This document shows positions 35,141 through 45,843 of a stretch of DNA of 64,000 bases, in pieces (position 1 is the stretch's first letter; the number at the start of each line of letters is the position of its first letter). A model generated the notes under the pieces. That model was given only the letters and a program-made list of their open reading frames with translations, had not been told where the DNA came from and did no database searches. The translations under genes were made by a program, and so were the position numbers. Source of the stretch: Sinomonas cyclohexanicum (GTDB lineage Bacteria; Actinomycetota; Actinomycetes; Actinomycetales; Micrococcaceae); the NCBI RefSeq assembly GCF_020886775.1, contig NZ_AP024525.1, forward strand, positions 2,480,001-2,544,000, read 5' to 3'.

Positions 35141-36656
35141 GGAATGCCTTGATACGGTCCAGCGAGGACTCCTTGCCGAGGATCACCATGGACTCGAAGA
35201 GCGGCGGGGAGATCCGCCGGCCGGACACCGCCGTGCGGACCGGGCCGAACGCGAGGCGCGGCTTGATGCCGAGACCATCCACGAGCGCGGAGCGGAGGGC
35301 GGCCTGGATCGCCTCGGCCGTCCAGTCGGCGAGCGGCTCGAGGGCCGCGAGTGCCGCGTCGAGCACTTCGGTGAGGTTCTCGGGCATGCCCTTGAGCGCG
35401 TCGGCGGCGACCTCGATCGCGGAGTCGTCCGCGAAGAGGAAAGCGAGCATGTCCGGGGCCTCCCCGAGCAGCGTGATGCGCTCCTGGATGAGCGGCGCGG
35501 CCTCTGTCAGGATGTCCTCCTGCCGTGGGGTGAGCTCCTCCCCCACGATCCCCGCCTCGCGCAGGTACGGCACGAGGCGGTCGCGGAAGTCGGCGGGCTC
35601 CAGCATGCGCACGTGCGTGCCGTTGATCGCCTCGGCCTTCTTCAGGTCGAAGCGGGCAGGGTTGGGCAGGACGTCGGCGATGTCGAACGCGGCCGTGAAC
35701 TGGTCCACCGTGAAGATGTCCTCGTCGGCCGAGAGGGACCAGCCGAGCAGCGCGAGGTAGTTCAGGAGTCCCTCGGGGACGAAGCCGCGCTCACGGTGGT
35801 GGAAGAGGTTCGACTCGGGATCGCGTTTGGAGAGCTTCTTGTTGCCCTCGCCCATGACGTACGGCAGGTGGCCGAAGATCGGCATGTAGCTCGCAACGCC
35901 CACGGCGTGCAGCGCGTAGTACAGCGCCACCTGGCGCGGCGTCGAGGAGAGCAGGTCCTCGCCGCGCAGCACGTGGGTGATGCCCATGAGCGCGTCGTCC
36001 ACCGGGTTGACGAGCGTGTACAGCGGCGAGCCGTCGGCACGCACCACCACGAAGTCCGGGACCGACCCGGCCTTGAACCGGATCTCGCCGCGGATGAGGT
36101 CGTTGAACACGACGTCCTCGTTGGGCATGCGGAACCGCAGCACGGGCTCGCGGCCCTCGGCGCGGAACGCGGCCTTCTGCTCGTCGGTGAGGTCGCGGTC
36201 GGAGTTGTCGTACCCGAGCTTGGGGTCGCGGCCGGCCGCCTTGTGGCGTGCCTCGATCTCGGCGGGGGTCGAGAAGGACTCGTACAGGAAGCCGGCGTCC
36301 GTGAGCTTCGCGGCGACGTCCTTGTAGAGGTCGAGCCGGCGGGACTGGCGGTACGGCTCGTGGGGTCCGCCCACGTCGATGCCCTCGTCCCAGGTCAGGC
36401 CGAGCCAGCGCAGCGCCTCGACGATCTGCTCGTAGCTCTCCTCCGTGTCCCGCTGAGCGTCCGTGTCCTCGATGCGGAACACGAACGTGCCACCGGTGTG
36501 GCGCGCGTAGGCCCAGTTGAACAGGGCGGTGCGGACCATGCCGACGTGCGGCGTACCGGTCGGCGACGGGCAGAAGCGCACGCGCACCGGGGTGTCCGGC
36601 GTGACGGTCGGGATGGAGGCGGGGTCGAGCAGGGGGGCTGCGGGCGAGGAAGTCAT
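35133..36656 (-). CDS. gltX: Glutamyl-tRNA synthetase
   Basis: 507-residue class I synthetase. The HIGH-type motif is [25 protein letters not shown], the KMSKS-type loop [19 protein letters not shown], and a helical anticodon-binding C-terminal half follows. Many actinobacteria lack glutaminyl-tRNA synthetase, and their GltX charges both tRNA-Glu and tRNA-Gln, the latter then being amidated by GatCAB. The tRNA-Gln and tRNA-Glu genes stand just downstream on the same strand. Start ATG 36656; no good Shine-Dalgarno. Confidence 0.97.
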   Translation of the reverse strand: MTSSPAAPLLDPASIPTVTPDTPVRVRFCPSPTGTPHVGMVRTALFNWAYARHTGGTFVFRIEDTDAQRDTEESYEQIVEALRWLGLTWDEGIDVGGPHEPYRQSRRLDLYKDVAAKLTDAGFLYESFSTPAEIEARHKAAGRDPKLGYDNSDRDLTDEQKAAFRAEGREPVLRFRMPNEDVVFNDLIRGEIRFKAGSVPDFVVVRADGSPLYTLVNPVDDALMGITHVLRGEDLLSSTPRQVALYYALHAVGVASYMPIFGHLPYVMGEGNKKLSKRDPESNLFHHRERGFVPEGLLNYLALLGWSLSADEDIFTVDQFTAAFDIADVLPNPARFDLKKAEAINGTHVRMLEPADFRDRLVPYLREAGIVGEELTPRQEDILTEAAPLIQERITLLGEAPDMLAFLFADDSAIEVAADALKGMPENLTEVLDAALAALEPLADWTAEAIQAALRSALVDGLGIKPRLAFGPVRTAVSGRRISPPLFESMVILGKESSLDRIKAFRG

Positions 36657-36665
36657 AGTGCCCCT

Positions 36666-36671
36666 ATTCTA
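36666..36671 (-). promoter_or_regulatory. Candidate -10 element of gltX
   Basis: TAGAAT on the minus strand ends 9 bp before the gltX ATG. A transcript starting about 7 bp after it would have almost no leader. No convincing -35 box at 17 bp. Confidence 0.35.
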
Positions 36672-36747
36672 TGGGGCTCCCTCCATGCGGCTGTCCGCCC
36701 ACCGCCGGGGCGGGGACACACGTGCTGCCCCGGGTCCGTCCTTCCGG

Positions 36748-37536
36748 CTAGCGCCGCACGATCGGGTTGGCGAGGGTGCCGATGCCCTCGATCTCGATCT
36801 CGACGCGGTCGCCGTCCTGGATGAGGCCGACGCCGGCGGGGGTCCCGGTCATGATGACATCACCGGGCAGGAGCGTGAACGCCGAGGACACGGCCGCGAC
36901 GAGCTCGTTGACGCCGAACACCATGTCCGCGGTGGTGCCGTCCTGCTTGGTCTGGCCATTGACCGTGGTCGTGAGGCGGAGGTCTTCGACGTCGAGCTCG
37001 GTCTCGATCCACGGGCCGAGCGGCTTGGACGTGTCGAACGACTTGGCCCGGGCCCACTGCAGGTCGGAGCGCTGTTTGTCCCGCGCGGTGAGGTCGTTGC
37101 CGACCGTGTAGCCGAAGATGACATCCGCGGCCTTCTCGGCGGGCACGTCCTTGCAGATGCGGCCGATCACGACACACAGCTCGCCCTCGTAGGAGACCTC
37201 CTCGGTCCACTCGGGCAGGACCACCGGGTCGCCCGGGCCGACCACCGCGGTGTTGGCGACGAGGAACATGGACGGCTCGGTGGGCAGCTGGTTGCCCATT
37301 TCCTTCGCGTGGTCCGCGTAGTTGCGGCCGATCCCCACCACCTTGCTGCGGGGGATGATCGGGGCGAGCAGGCGGACGTCGTCGAGCGGGTGGGTCTCGC
37401 CGGTGGGCTCCACACCGTTGAAGAACGGGTCGCCCTTCATGACGGCGACCTTCTCGTGGCCTGGCTCGCCCTGGACCACGCCGTAGAAGGGGGTCGAATC
37501 CGAGCCGGAGATGCTGACACAACGGGCAATGCGCAT
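36748..37536 (-). CDS. Fumarylacetoacetate hydrolase family protein
   Basis: 262 residues from ATG 37536 (MRIARCVSISGSDSTPFYG). FAH-fold C-terminal domain: VVGIGRNYADHAKEMG, metal ligands in EEVSYEGELCVVIGR (Glu...Glu) and VFGYTVGNDLTARDKQ (Asp), then LGPWIETELDVEDL and GDVIMTGTPAGVGL. Enzymes of this family cleave or decarboxylate acylpyruvates and related 2-oxoacids (HpaG, YcgM, fumarylpyruvate hydrolase). The exact substrate is open. It lies between ilvE and gltX without obvious link. Confidence 0.88.
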   Translation of the reverse strand: MRIARCVSISGSDSTPFYGVVQGEPGHEKVAVMKGDPFFNGVEPTGETHPLDDVRLLAPIIPRSKVVGIGRNYADHAKEMGNQLPTEPSMFLVANTAVVGPGDPVVLPEWTEEVSYEGELCVVIGRICKDVPAEKAADVIFGYTVGNDLTARDKQRSDLQWARAKSFDTSKPLGPWIETELDVEDLRLTTTVNGQTKQDGTTADMVFGVNELVAAVSSAFTLLPGDVIMTGTPAGVGLIQDGDRVEIEIEGIGTLANPIVRR

Positions 37537-37601
37537 GGGGTTCACCCTATCGCGGCCACCGGTCGGCCAAGGCCACAGGCCGGGGAGCTTCCGACAGCGC
37601 A

Positions 37602-37637
37602 ACGGCGCGCCCCCAGCGGATGCCGGGGACGCGCCGT
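37602..37637 (-). terminator. Hairpin after ilvE
   Basis: ACGGCGCG (37602-37609) pairs with CGCGCCGT (37630-37637). After a C/A mismatch four more G-C pairs close around AGCGGATGCC. Located just after the ilvE stop; no T tract. Confidence 0.5.
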
Positions 37638-37657
37638 CGTGCGCGACGCAGCGAGCG

Positions 37658-38770
37658 TCAGGCGAGCTGCGTGAGCCAGCCGTGCAGGTCCTCAACCGTT
37701 CCGGTCTGGATGCCAAGGAGCTGCTCGCGGATGCTCATCGCCACGGAGTCTGCCGGGAGCGGCGGGGTGAGGAGCGAGCCGTCCTTGGTCTTGAGCTCGC
37801 CGATCGGCGTGATCACGGCCGCGGTGCCGCACGCGAAGACCTCCGCGAGCGTGCCGTCCGCAACGGCCTTGCGCCATTCATCGATCGTGATCTTGCGCTC
37901 CTGGACCGTCAGGCCGCGGTCGGAGGCGAGCTGGAGGACCGAGTCGCGCGTGACGCCGTGGAGGATGTTGCCGTTGAGCGCCGGCGTGACAACCGTGCCG
38001 TCGGTGAAGACGAAGAAGACGTTCATGCCGCCGAGCTCGTCCACCGCGTTGTCGTTGGTCGGGTCGAGGAAGAGGACCTGCTTGCAGCCGTTCTCCTCGG
38101 CCTCGATCTGGGCCGCGAGCGACGCCGCGTAGTTGCCGCCGCACTTCGCCTCGCCGGTGCCGCCGTGGCCGGCGCGCGCGTAGTTCTCGGAGAGCCAGAT
38201 CGAGACGGGCTTGAGCTCACCGCCGAAGTAGTTGCCGGCCGGGGAGGCGATGACGCGGTAGGAGACCTCGCGGGCGGGGCGCACGCCGAGGAAGGCCTCG
38301 GTGGCGATCATGAACGGGCGCAGGTAGAGGGACTCGCCGTCGCCGTCAGGGACCCAGTCCTTGTCCACGGAGACCAGCTGGCGCAGCGACTCGATGAACG
38401 CCTCGGGCGGCAGCTCCGGCAGCGCGAGGCGCTTGGCCGACTTGTTGAAGCGGCGCGCGTTGGCCTCCGGCCGGAACGTCCACACCGTGCCGTCCGCATG
38501 GCGGTACGCCTTGAGGCCCTCGAAGATCTCCTGGCCGTAGTGCAGGACGGCCGCGGCCGGGTCCATCGCGATCGGCCCGTACGGCTCGATGCGCGCGTTC
38601 GACCACCCACCGTTGCCCTCCTCGTCGACCTTGTAGTCAATCACGGCGGTGTGGTCGGTGAAGTAGTCGCCGAATCCCGGGTTCGCCAGGACGGCCGCAC
38701 GCTCCTCGGCGGCCTTCGGGTTCTCCGAGAGCCTCCGTGTGAATTCAACGCCGAGGGCGTTCTGAGTCAT
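37658..38770 (-). CDS. ilvE: Branched-chain amino acid aminotransferase
   Basis: 370-residue fold-type IV PLP enzyme, the last step of Val, Leu and Ile synthesis. Key blocks: HYGQEIFEGLKAYRHADG, LYLRPFMIATE, the PLP lysine in GTGEAKCGGNYAASL, and VFVFTDGTVVTPALNGNILHGVTRDSVLQLA. ATG 38770 gives MTQNALGVEFTRRLSENPKAAEERAAVLANPGFG in order. A separate transcription unit from leuB, closed by a hairpin. Confidence 0.97.
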   Translation of the reverse strand: MTQNALGVEFTRRLSENPKAAEERAAVLANPGFGDYFTDHTAVIDYKVDEEGNGGWSNARIEPYGPIAMDPAAAVLHYGQEIFEGLKAYRHADGTVWTFRPEANARRFNKSAKRLALPELPPEAFIESLRQLVSVDKDWVPDGDGESLYLRPFMIATEAFLGVRPAREVSYRVIASPAGNYFGGELKPVSIWLSENYARAGHGGTGEAKCGGNYAASLAAQIEAEENGCKQVLFLDPTNDNAVDELGGMNVFFVFTDGTVVTPALNGNILHGVTRDSVLQLASDRGLTVQERKITIDEWRKAVADGTLAEVFACGTAAVITPIGELKTKDGSLLTPPLPADSVAMSIREQLLGIQTGTVEDLHGWLTQLA

Positions 38771-38864
38771 GATTCCTCCACATCGTTCGGGCACGCGGCG
38801 CCTCTGCCGCGGGGCCCGGGCCTGTCAGTGCCACCAGCTTACGCCTGCGGCGTTCTTCGAAAAC

Positions 38865-38906
38865 GGAGCGCACGACGGCCGGTGAGTGGCCGCCGTCGCG
38901 CGCTCC
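38865..38906 (-). terminator. Hairpin after leuB
   Basis: GGAGCGC-a-CGACGGC (38865-38879) pairs with GCCGTCG-c-GCGCTCC (38892-38906), 14 pairs and one mismatch around a 12-base loop. It lies 16 bp after the leuB stop. It shares the CACGACGGC core with hairpins at 41207 and 42927. Confidence 0.6.
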
Positions 38907-38922
38907 CGTGAGGTTCTGGGGG

Positions 38923-39975
38923 CTACAGGCGGGACGCGATCGCGTCGCCGACCGCCGCCGTAGTGCGGGACTCGCCGGCGGTACGCGACTCGACGTCCGC
39001 CTGGACCGCGGCCTGGATGCGCGCGGCGGCCTCCGGCTGGCCGATGTGGTCCAGGAGGAGGGCGGCCGAGAGGATCGCGGCGGTGGGGTCCGCCTTCTGC
39101 TGGCCGGCGATGTCCGGGGCAGAGCCGTGGACGGGCTCGAACATGGACGGGGCGGTGCGGTCGATGTTGATGTTGCCGCTCGCTGCCAGGCCGATGCCGC
39201 CGGTGACGGCGCCCGCGAGGTCGGTGAGGATGTCGCCGAACAGGTTGTCGGTGACGATTACGTCGAAGCGGGACGGGTCCGTGACGAGGAAGATCGTGGC
39301 GGCGTCGACGTGCAGGTAGTCGTGCTCGACGCCGGGGAACTCGGCGGCGACGGCCTCCACCGTGCGGCGCCACAGGTGGCCGGCGTGGACGAGGACGTTG
39401 TGCTTGTGGACGAGCGTGACCTTGTTGCGGCGCCCGGTCGCGCGGCGGAACGCGTCGCGGACCACGCGCTCGACGCCATACGCCGTGTTGACCGAGACCT
39501 CGGTGGCGATCTCGTGCGGGGTGTTCACACGGAGCGCGCCGCCGTTGCCCGTGTAGGGGCCCTCGGTGCCCTCGCGGACCACGACGAAATCGATCGCACC
39601 CGGCTCTGCGAGCGGGCTCGGGACACCCGCGTACAGGCGGGACGGGCGGAGGTTGACGCAGTGGTCGAGGCTGAAGCGCAGCTTGAGCAGGATGTCACGC
39701 TCGAGGATGCCCGAGGGGATTCGGGTATCGCCCGGGGCTGCGCCGACGGCGCCGAACAGGATCGCATCGCGGCCCCGGATGTCGGCAAGGGTCTCCTCGG
39801 TGAGGGTCTCGCCGGTCGCGAGCCAGTGCTCGGCCCCGAGGCTGTAGCGCGTCTCCTTGACCTCGAGGCCCGTCCCCTCGAGGGCCTTGTGGAGTACCTT
39901 GAGGGCCTCGGCCGTCACCTCCGGGCCGATGCCATCTCCGGGGATCACTGCGAGGTCGAGCTGCGTCTGCGTCAT
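38923..39975 (-). CDS. leuB: 3-isopropylmalate dehydrogenase
   Basis: 350 residues from ATG 39975 ([20 protein letters not shown]). NAD-dependent oxidative decarboxylation in leucine synthesis. [14 protein letters not shown], the substrate Arg region [35 protein letters not shown], and the metal Asp motif [30 protein letters not shown] are typical of the short actinobacterial-type enzyme. leuB is apart from leuCD here, with no visible shared operator. Confidence 0.97.
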   Translation of the reverse strand: MTQTQLDLAVIPGDGIGPEVTAEALKVLHKALEGTGLEVKETRYSLGAEHWLATGETLTEETLADIRGRDAILFGAVGAAPGDTRIPSGILERDILLKLRFSLDHCVNLRPSRLYAGVPSPLAEPGAIDFVVVREGTEGPYTGNGGALRVNTPHEIATEVSVNTAYGVERVVRDAFRRATGRRNKVTLVHKHNVLVHAGHLWRRTVEAVAAEFPGVEHDYLHVDAATIFLVTDPSRFDVIVTDNLFGDILTDLAGAVTGGIGLAASGNINIDRTAPSMFEPVHGSAPDIAGQQKADPTAAILSAALLLDHIGQPEAAARIQAAVQADVESRTAGESRTTAAVGDAIASRL

Positions 39976-40040
39976 GGACGCAAGACTAGCGCGGGCATCC
40001 ACATGCTGGTCACATCGGTCTCGCCATGCGGACCCCCATC

Positions 40041-40128
40041 GCCGAGATGGGGGTCCCGACCGCCGAGGTTGGGGCCCTGACTGCCGAGAGGGGGTTCCTG
40101 ACTGCCGAGGTGGAGTGCCGAGATATCC
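40041..40128. repeat. 21-bp GCCGAG tandem array upstream of the DUF559 gene
   Basis: GCCGAG starts at 40041, 40062, 40083, 40104 and 40117, so three periods of exactly 21 bp and one of 13. The following G-rich part (ATGGGGGT, GTTGGGG, AGGGGGTT, GTGGAGT) drifts. The array lies between the leuB start and the nuclease gene. The motif reappears in opposite orientation at 41248-41297. Confidence 0.8.
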
Positions 40129-40216
40129 TCCACACCAGCGGCAGTTCGGCCGAGTTGTCCACATACGCTGGCGCCGGCCACCCTCCCGCATGCGTACTGC
40201 GGAACAGTTGGCGACC

Positions 40217-41185
40217 ATGGACCTCAACCTGAACCCGGACGCGCGCCGAAATCTCCGTACCCTCGCCGCCCACACGCCGTCGTCCGCTCCACTGTTGCTC
40301 ACGACGGCGGATCTCCTCACCGCCGGTGTGGACCGGGCCGCCATCCGCCGGCTGGTCGACGACGGCGAGCTCACCCGCCACGAGCGCGGCATCTACGCGC
40401 CCCAGCTGTCCGGGACCCCGGACCCCATGATCGTCCGCATCGGCGCGCACCATGCCGCGGCATCGGGCGAGGCACACGTGTACAGCCACACGTCCGCAGC
40501 GCTCCTCTGGGGTCTATCGGTGTGGCGGGCGCGTCCACTCGTGCACGTCGCCCACGCGAGCCGCGCCGGCGAGAGCGGCACCCGGAACGACGTGGTGCGG
40601 CACAACCAGCGCATCCCAGACCGCGACATCCGCATCCGCAACGGCATGCGGGTCACGTCCCTCGAGCGGACGATCGTCGACTGCGCGCGGCTCCTGCCCT
40701 TCGAGCTCGGGGTCATCGTCGCCGATTCGGGTCTCGCCCACGGCGCCGACGTCGCCGAGCTGCGGCGCCTCGTGCTCGAGGGGAAGGGCACGCGCGGGAT
40801 CCGCCGCGTCCGCGACGTCCTCGCCGCGGCGGACGGCCGCGCCGAGTCTCCCGCCGAAACGCGACTCAGGCTGCTCCTGGCCGAGTGGAACCTGCCGGAA
40901 CCCGAACTCCAGCGGTGGATCACGACGGCGGGCGATCGCGAGCGTGTGGACTTCGCCTGGCCAGCGCGGCGCCTCGTGGTCGAGGTGCATGGCTTCGCAA
41001 AGTACTTCGACTACGGCCCCCCGGACGCCAAAGTCGCGGCCCAGCAGGCACGCGAGGCCCGGCTCATCGCCGAGGGATGGCGGGTGCTGAACATCTACTG
41101 GCCCGAACTGGACGACCCGGAGACGCTGCGCGCGAAGATGCGGGCGTTCCTCACAAGGCCCCATGGACTCGACTCCGTCGCGTGA
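40217..41185 (+). CDS. AbiEi-like winged-helix/DUF559-type nuclease-fold protein
   Basis: 322 residues from ATG 40217 ([16 protein letters not shown]); an in-frame ATG at 40190 is possible. The N-terminal part (about 25-80) resembles the AbiEi antitoxin winged helix: [36 protein letters not shown]. The middle ([28 protein letters not shown]) is typical of these proteins. The C-terminal 100 residues look like a DUF559/Vsr-type PD-(D/E)xK fold: [20 protein letters not shown], then [17 protein letters not shown] (Asp and Glu-x-His). No toxin partner is adjacent. It stands alone between two repeat arrays in opposite orientation. Function unknown; defence or DNA processing is inferred only. Confidence 0.8.
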   Translation: MDLNLNPDARRNLRTLAAHTPSSAPLLLTTADLLTAGVDRAAIRRLVDDGELTRHERGIYAPQLSGTPDPMIVRIGAHHAAASGEAHVYSHTSAALLWGLSVWRARPLVHVAHASRAGESGTRNDVVRHNQRIPDRDIRIRNGMRVTSLERTIVDCARLLPFELGVIVADSGLAHGADVAELRRLVLEGKGTRGIRRVRDVLAAADGRAESPAETRLRLLLAEWNLPEPELQRWITTAGDRERVDFAWPARRLVVEVHGFAKYFDYGPPDAKVAAQQAREARLIAEGWRVLNIYWPELDDPETLRAKMRAFLTRPHGLDSVA

Positions 41186-41206
41186 ACCCGGCCCCTGGGA
41201 GATCCA

Positions 41207-41236
41207 CGCACGACGGCGAGTGGTCGCCGTCGTGCG
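41207..41236. terminator. Bidirectional terminator-like hairpin between DUF559 gene and metG
   Basis: CGCACGACGGCGA (41207-41219) and TCGCCGTCGTGCG (41224-41236) form a perfect 13-pair stem with loop GTGG, between convergent genes. No T tract on either side. Confidence 0.6.
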
Positions 41237-41299
41237 CCACGCCCCACCTCGGCGGGCCACGCCCCACCTCGGCGGGCTACTCCCCCATCTCGGCGGGGG
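41237..41299. repeat. 20-21-bp CTCGGCGGG tandem array downstream of the DUF559 gene
   Basis: CTCGGCGGG starts at 41248, 41268 and 41289, within units CACGCCCCACCTCGGCGGG. The reverse complement reads CCCGCCGAGGTGGGG, the same motif as the array at 40041-40128 but inverted. The two arrays thus bracket the nuclease gene. Confidence 0.8.
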
Positions 41300-41309
41300 C
41301 GGACCTGGG

Positions 41310-42869
41310 TCACGCGTCCTTGGGCTCCTCGTACCGCGGGAACACCGGCGCCGGAGCGGGGAGCTGGGTGCCCGAAGCGATCGGGGTCGCGAGCGCCGCG
41401 AACTGCCGCGCCTCGCCCTCGGGCTGGCCGAGCACGTCCAGCAGCTTCCCCGACGAGGCCGGCATCACCGGCTGGACGAGCAGCGCCACCTGCCGCACGA
41501 CCTCGAGCGTCACGTACAGGACGGTCGCCATGCGCGCCGGGTCCGTCTTGCGCAGCACCCACGGCGCCTGCTCGGCGAAGTAAGCGTTCGTGTCGCCGAG
41601 GACGGCCCAGATCGCCTCGAGCGCCCGCGAGAACTCCTGGCGGTCGAAGAAGTCCCGCACCACCGTCAGGAGACCGGCGGCGGCGTCGAGGATCGTCCGG
41701 TCCGCCTCGGTGAACTCCCCCGGCTCCGGGACCACGCCGTCAAGGTTCTTGGCGACCATCGAGAGCGACCGCTGGGCCAGATTGCCGAGGTTGTTGGCCA
41801 GGTCCGCGTTCATGCGGCCCGTGATCGCCTCGTGGCTGTAGCTGCCGTCAGCACCGTACGGCACCTCGCGCAGGAAGAAGTACCGCACGGAGTCGAGCCC
41901 GTACTGGTCGATCATGTCCGCGGGCGCCACGACATTGCCCAGCGACTTGGACATCTTCACGCCGTTGTTCTGCAGGAACCCGTGGATCATCACGCGCTTG
42001 GGCAGCTCGAGCCCGGCGCTCATGAGGAACGCGGGCCAGTAGATCGCGTGGAACCGCGAGATGTCCTTGCCGATGATGTGCACGTCCGCCGGCCAGTACC
42101 GCTGGAACAGTTCGGACTGGACGTCCGGGTAGCCCACGCCGGTCAGGTAGTTGGTCAGCGCGTCGACCCACACGTACATGACGTGGCCGGGCGCGTCCGG
42201 GACGGGAACCCCCCAGTCGAAGGAGGTCCGCGAGATCGAGAGGTCTTCGAGGCCGTGCTTGACGAACGAGATGACCTCGTTGAAGCGGTAGCCCGGCGCC
42301 CCGAACTCGGGGTGGGACTCGTAGTACGCGAGGAGCTTGTCCTGGTAGGCCGAGAGGCGGAAGAAGTAGCTCTCCTCCGCGGTCCAGGTCAGCTCCGTGT
42401 CGGTCTCCCTCGAGTACCGCACCCCGTCGCGGACCACGGTCTCGTCCTCGGCGTAGAAGGCCTCGTCGCGCACCGAGTACCAGCCCTCGTACTTGCCGAG
42501 GTAGATGTCCCCGTTGGCCTCCATGCGCTTCCAGATGTCCTGGGCCGCGCCATAGTGGTCGGAGTCGGTGGTGCGGATGAGCCGGTCGTAGCTCGTGCCG
42601 AGGATCTCGTGGACCTCGCGGTACACGTCCGCCTGCCGGTCCACGAACTCCTTCGGGGTGATCCCCTCCTTCTCGGCAGTCTGGGCGATCTTGAGCCCAT
42701 GCTCGTCCGTGCCGGTGAGGAAGAAGACGTCGTAGCCGTCAAGCCGCTTGAAGCGCGCCATCGCGTCCGCGGAGATGTACTCGTACGCGTGCCCGATGTG
42801 CGGCGCACCGTTGGGGTACGTGATGGCGGTGGTGAGGTAGAAGGGGGTCTTCCCAGATGCGGACGTCAC
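41310..42869 (-). CDS. metG: Methionyl-tRNA synthetase
   Basis: 519-residue class I synthetase. N-terminal [34 protein letters not shown] contains the HIGH motif, and [20 protein letters not shown] the KMSKS loop. The connective peptide has no CxxC zinc knuckle, and there is no C-terminal EMAP/dimer domain, so this is the compact form also seen in mycobacteria. No riboswitch signature in the 150 bp upstream, only a large hairpin closing serA. Confidence 0.97.
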   Translation of the reverse strand: MTSASGKTPFYLTTAITYPNGAPHIGHAYEYISADAMARFKRLDGYDVFFLTGTDEHGLKIAQTAEKEGITPKEFVDRQADVYREVHEILGTSYDRLIRTTDSDHYGAAQDIWKRMEANGDIYLGKYEGWYSVRDEAFYAEDETVVRDGVRYSRETDTELTWTAEESYFFRLSAYQDKLLAYYESHPEFGAPGYRFNEVISFVKHGLEDLSISRTSFDWGVPVPDAPGHVMYVWVDALTNYLTGVGYPDVQSELFQRYWPADVHIIGKDISRFHAIYWPAFLMSAGLELPKRVMIHGFLQNNGVKMSKSLGNVVAPADMIDQYGLDSVRYFFLREVPYGADGSYSHEAITGRMNADLANNLGNLAQRSLSMVAKNLDGVVPEPGEFTEADRTILDAAAGLLTVVRDFFDRQEFSRALEAIWAVLGDTNAYFAEQAPWVLRKTDPARMATVLYVTLEVVRQVALLVQPVMPASSGKLLDVLGQPEGEARQFAALATPIASGTQLPAPAPVFPRYEEPKDA

Positions 42870-42926
42870 CCTACGAAATTACCGGACATCGGCCTCGCCG
42901 GCCGAATTCCGGGCAGAGCAGGTACC

Positions 42927-42978
42927 CACGCACGACGGCGACCCCCACCGCGGGCGGTGAGGGTCGCCGTCGTGCGTG
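42927..42978 (-). terminator. Strong hairpin between serA and metG
   Basis: CACGCACGACGGCGACCC (42927-42944) pairs perfectly over 18 bases with 42961-42978. Inside the loop CACCGC/GCGGTG forms a further 6-pair stem, giving one rod of about 24 pairs. It follows serA and precedes metG. Confidence 0.75.
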
Positions 42979-43019
42979 ATCGCTTCAGGCCGCGAAGGGC
43001 CGGAAGCGCGCGGGGAGGG

Positions 43020-44609
43020 TCAGTCCGCGAGGTCGATCTCGCGCAGGACCGTCGCGCCGATCTCGCTCTTGACCGCCTCGAGGACGGTCGTGGGGATCGC
43101 GGAGTCGACCGTGAGGAGGGCCATCGCCGTGCCCGTGTCGTCGGCTCGGGCCACCTGCATGCCGGCGATGTTGATCTCGTTCATCCCGAGGATGTGGCCG
43201 ATCGTGCCGATCACGCCCGGGCGGTCGGAGTAGAACATCACCACGAGGTGCTCGGAGATCGGGATCTCGACGTCGTAGCCGTTGATCCCCACGAGCTTCT
43301 GGACCTGCTTCGGGCCGGTGAGGGTGCCTGCCACGGAGACCTGGGTGCCGTCCTGCAGGAGGCCACGGATCGTGAGGACGTTGCGGTAGTCCTCGGCATC
43401 GGTGGTGGTCAGGAGGCGGACCGCGACGCCGCGCTGCTCGGCGAGGACCGGCGCGTTGACGTAGGAGACCTGCTCGGAGACGACATCCATGAAGACGCCC
43501 TTGAGCGCGGCGAGCTCGAGGGACTTCACGTCCAGGCTCGCGATCTCGCCTGCCACCTCGACGTCGATCTGCGTGACCGAGTCGTGGGCGAGGGCGGTGA
43601 AGATGCGGCCGAGCTTCTCGATGAGCGGGATGCCGGGGCGCACGTCGGGGGCGATGACGCCGCCGGCCACGTTGACGGCGTCCGGGACGAGCTCGCCCGC
43701 GAGGGCGAGGCGGACACTCTTGGCGACCGAGATGCCGGCCTTCTCCTGTGCCTCGTCCGTGGACGCGCCGAGGTGCGGGGTCACCACGACACTGTCGTGG
43801 CCGAAGAACGGCAGGTCCGTGCTCGGCTCCTTCGCGAAGACGTCGATGCCGGCGCCGGCGATCTGGCCGTCCTCGAGGGCCTGGGCGAGGGCCTCCTCGT
43901 CGACGAGGCCGCCGCGGGCCACGTTGACCACGTACGCGGTCTTCTTCATCTTCGCGAACGCGTCCTTGCCCAGCATGCCCACGGTCTCGGGGGTCTTGGG
44001 CATGTGGATGGTGATGAAGTCGCTCTGGGCGAGCAGCTCGTCGAGGGTGACGAGCTTGACGTTCAGCTGCGCGGCGCGTGCGGCGGTGACATACGGGTCG
44101 TACGCGAGGATCTCCATCTCGAACGCCTGCATGCGCGCGGCGACGAGCGCGCCGATGCGGCCGAGGCCGATCACGCCGAGCTTCTTGTCCAGCAGCTCCG
44201 TGCCGGCGTACTTGGACCGCTTCCACTCCCCGCCCTTGAGGGACTTGTTCGCGGCCGGGATGTTGCGGGCGAGCGAGAGGATGTGGCCGCACGTGAGCTC
44301 GGCCGCCGAGACGATGTTCGAGGTCGGGGCGTTCACGACCATGACGCCGGCCTGGGTCGCGGCCTTGATGTCGACGTTGTCGAGGCCGACGCCCGCGCGG
44401 GCGATGACCTTGAGGTTCTTGGCGGCGGCGATGGCCTCGGCGTCGAGCTGGGTGGCGGAGCGGACGAGGATCGCGTCGACGTCGGCGATCGCGGGCAGGA
44501 GCTGCGCGCGGTCGGCGCCGTCAGTGTGGCGGATCTCGAAGTCCGGCCCGAGGGCGGCAACGGTGGCGGGAGAGAGTTCCTCGGCGAGGAGGACGACGGG
44601 CTTGGTCAC
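43020..44609 (-). CDS. serA: D-3-phosphoglycerate dehydrogenase
   Basis: 529-residue long-form SerA, first step of serine synthesis. NAD Rossmann motif LGVIGLGRIGALVAARM, catalytic Arg in VARGGLVDEEALAQAL, Glu and His in DSVVVTPHLGASTDEAQEKA. After about residue 320 come the intervening domain and a C-terminal ACT domain (HLVVMFYSDRPGVIGTIGHILGMNEINIAGMQVAR), where serine inhibits the enzyme in relatives. GTG start at 44609 after GGAGAGG. Separate unit between metG and ilvC. Confidence 0.97.
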   Translation of the reverse strand: MTKPVVLLAEELSPATVAALGPDFEIRHTDGADRAQLLPAIADVDAILVRSATQLDAEAIAAAKNLKVIARAGVGLDNVDIKAATQAGVMVVNAPTSNIVSAAELTCGHILSLARNIPAANKSLKGGEWKRSKYAGTELLDKKLGVIGLGRIGALVAARMQAFEMEILAYDPYVTAARAAQLNVKLVTLDELLAQSDFITIHMPKTPETVGMLGKDAFAKMKKTAYVVNVARGGLVDEEALAQALEDGQIAGAGIDVFAKEPSTDLPFFGHDSVVVTPHLGASTDEAQEKAGISVAKSVRLALAGELVPDAVNVAGGVIAPDVRPGIPLIEKLGRIFTALAHDSVTQIDVEVAGEIASLDVKSLELAALKGVFMDVVSEQVSYVNAPVLAEQRGVAVRLLTTTDAEDYRNVLTIRGLLQDGTQVSVAGTLTGPKQVQKLVGINGYDVEIPISEHLVVMFYSDRPGVIGTIGHILGMNEINIAGMQVARADDTGTAMALLTVDSAIPTTVLEAVKSEIGATVLREIDLAD

Positions 44610-44651
44610 GGGGGTGGTGCCTCTCCAGAAAGTGCGGAAATCAGCGGAAGC

Positions 44652-44657
44652 AGTATA
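44652..44657 (-). promoter_or_regulatory. Candidate -10 element of serA
   Basis: TATACT on the minus strand, 42 bp upstream of the serA GTG. A good vegetative -10, but no recognisable -35 at 16-18 bp. Confidence 0.35.
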
Positions 44658-44725
44658 AGCGGGACAGGGTGCGGTTTCGGGGTGGGGGGACGGACGACGG
44701 CGGGCGGCCGTCTCGTGAGACAGAC

Positions 44726-44754
44726 AGCGGCGGGCGCCGTGGGCGCCCGCCGCT
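44726..44754 (-). terminator. Terminator after ilvC
   Basis: AGCGGCGGGCGCC (44726-44738) and GGCGCCCGCCGCT (44742-44754) form a perfect 13-pair stem with a 3-base loop, 11 bp after the ilvC stop. The minus strand continues GTCTGTCTC, only partly T-rich. Confidence 0.75.
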
Positions 44755-44765
44755 GCGGTCGAGGG

Positions 44766-45812
<1,047 letters not shown>

Positions 45813-45843
45813 TCAGGTGTGGGGTGCCCGTGTGGGCTTGAAG

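Noticed and set aside
40041-40128. CRISPR-like array
   Set aside because: Units are 21 bp with no spacers of constant length and no cas genes; it is a degenerate tandem repeat.
42870-43019. SAM riboswitch or T-box before metG
   Set aside because: Only the long terminator hairpin is present; no T-box sequence or SAM-I core could be found.
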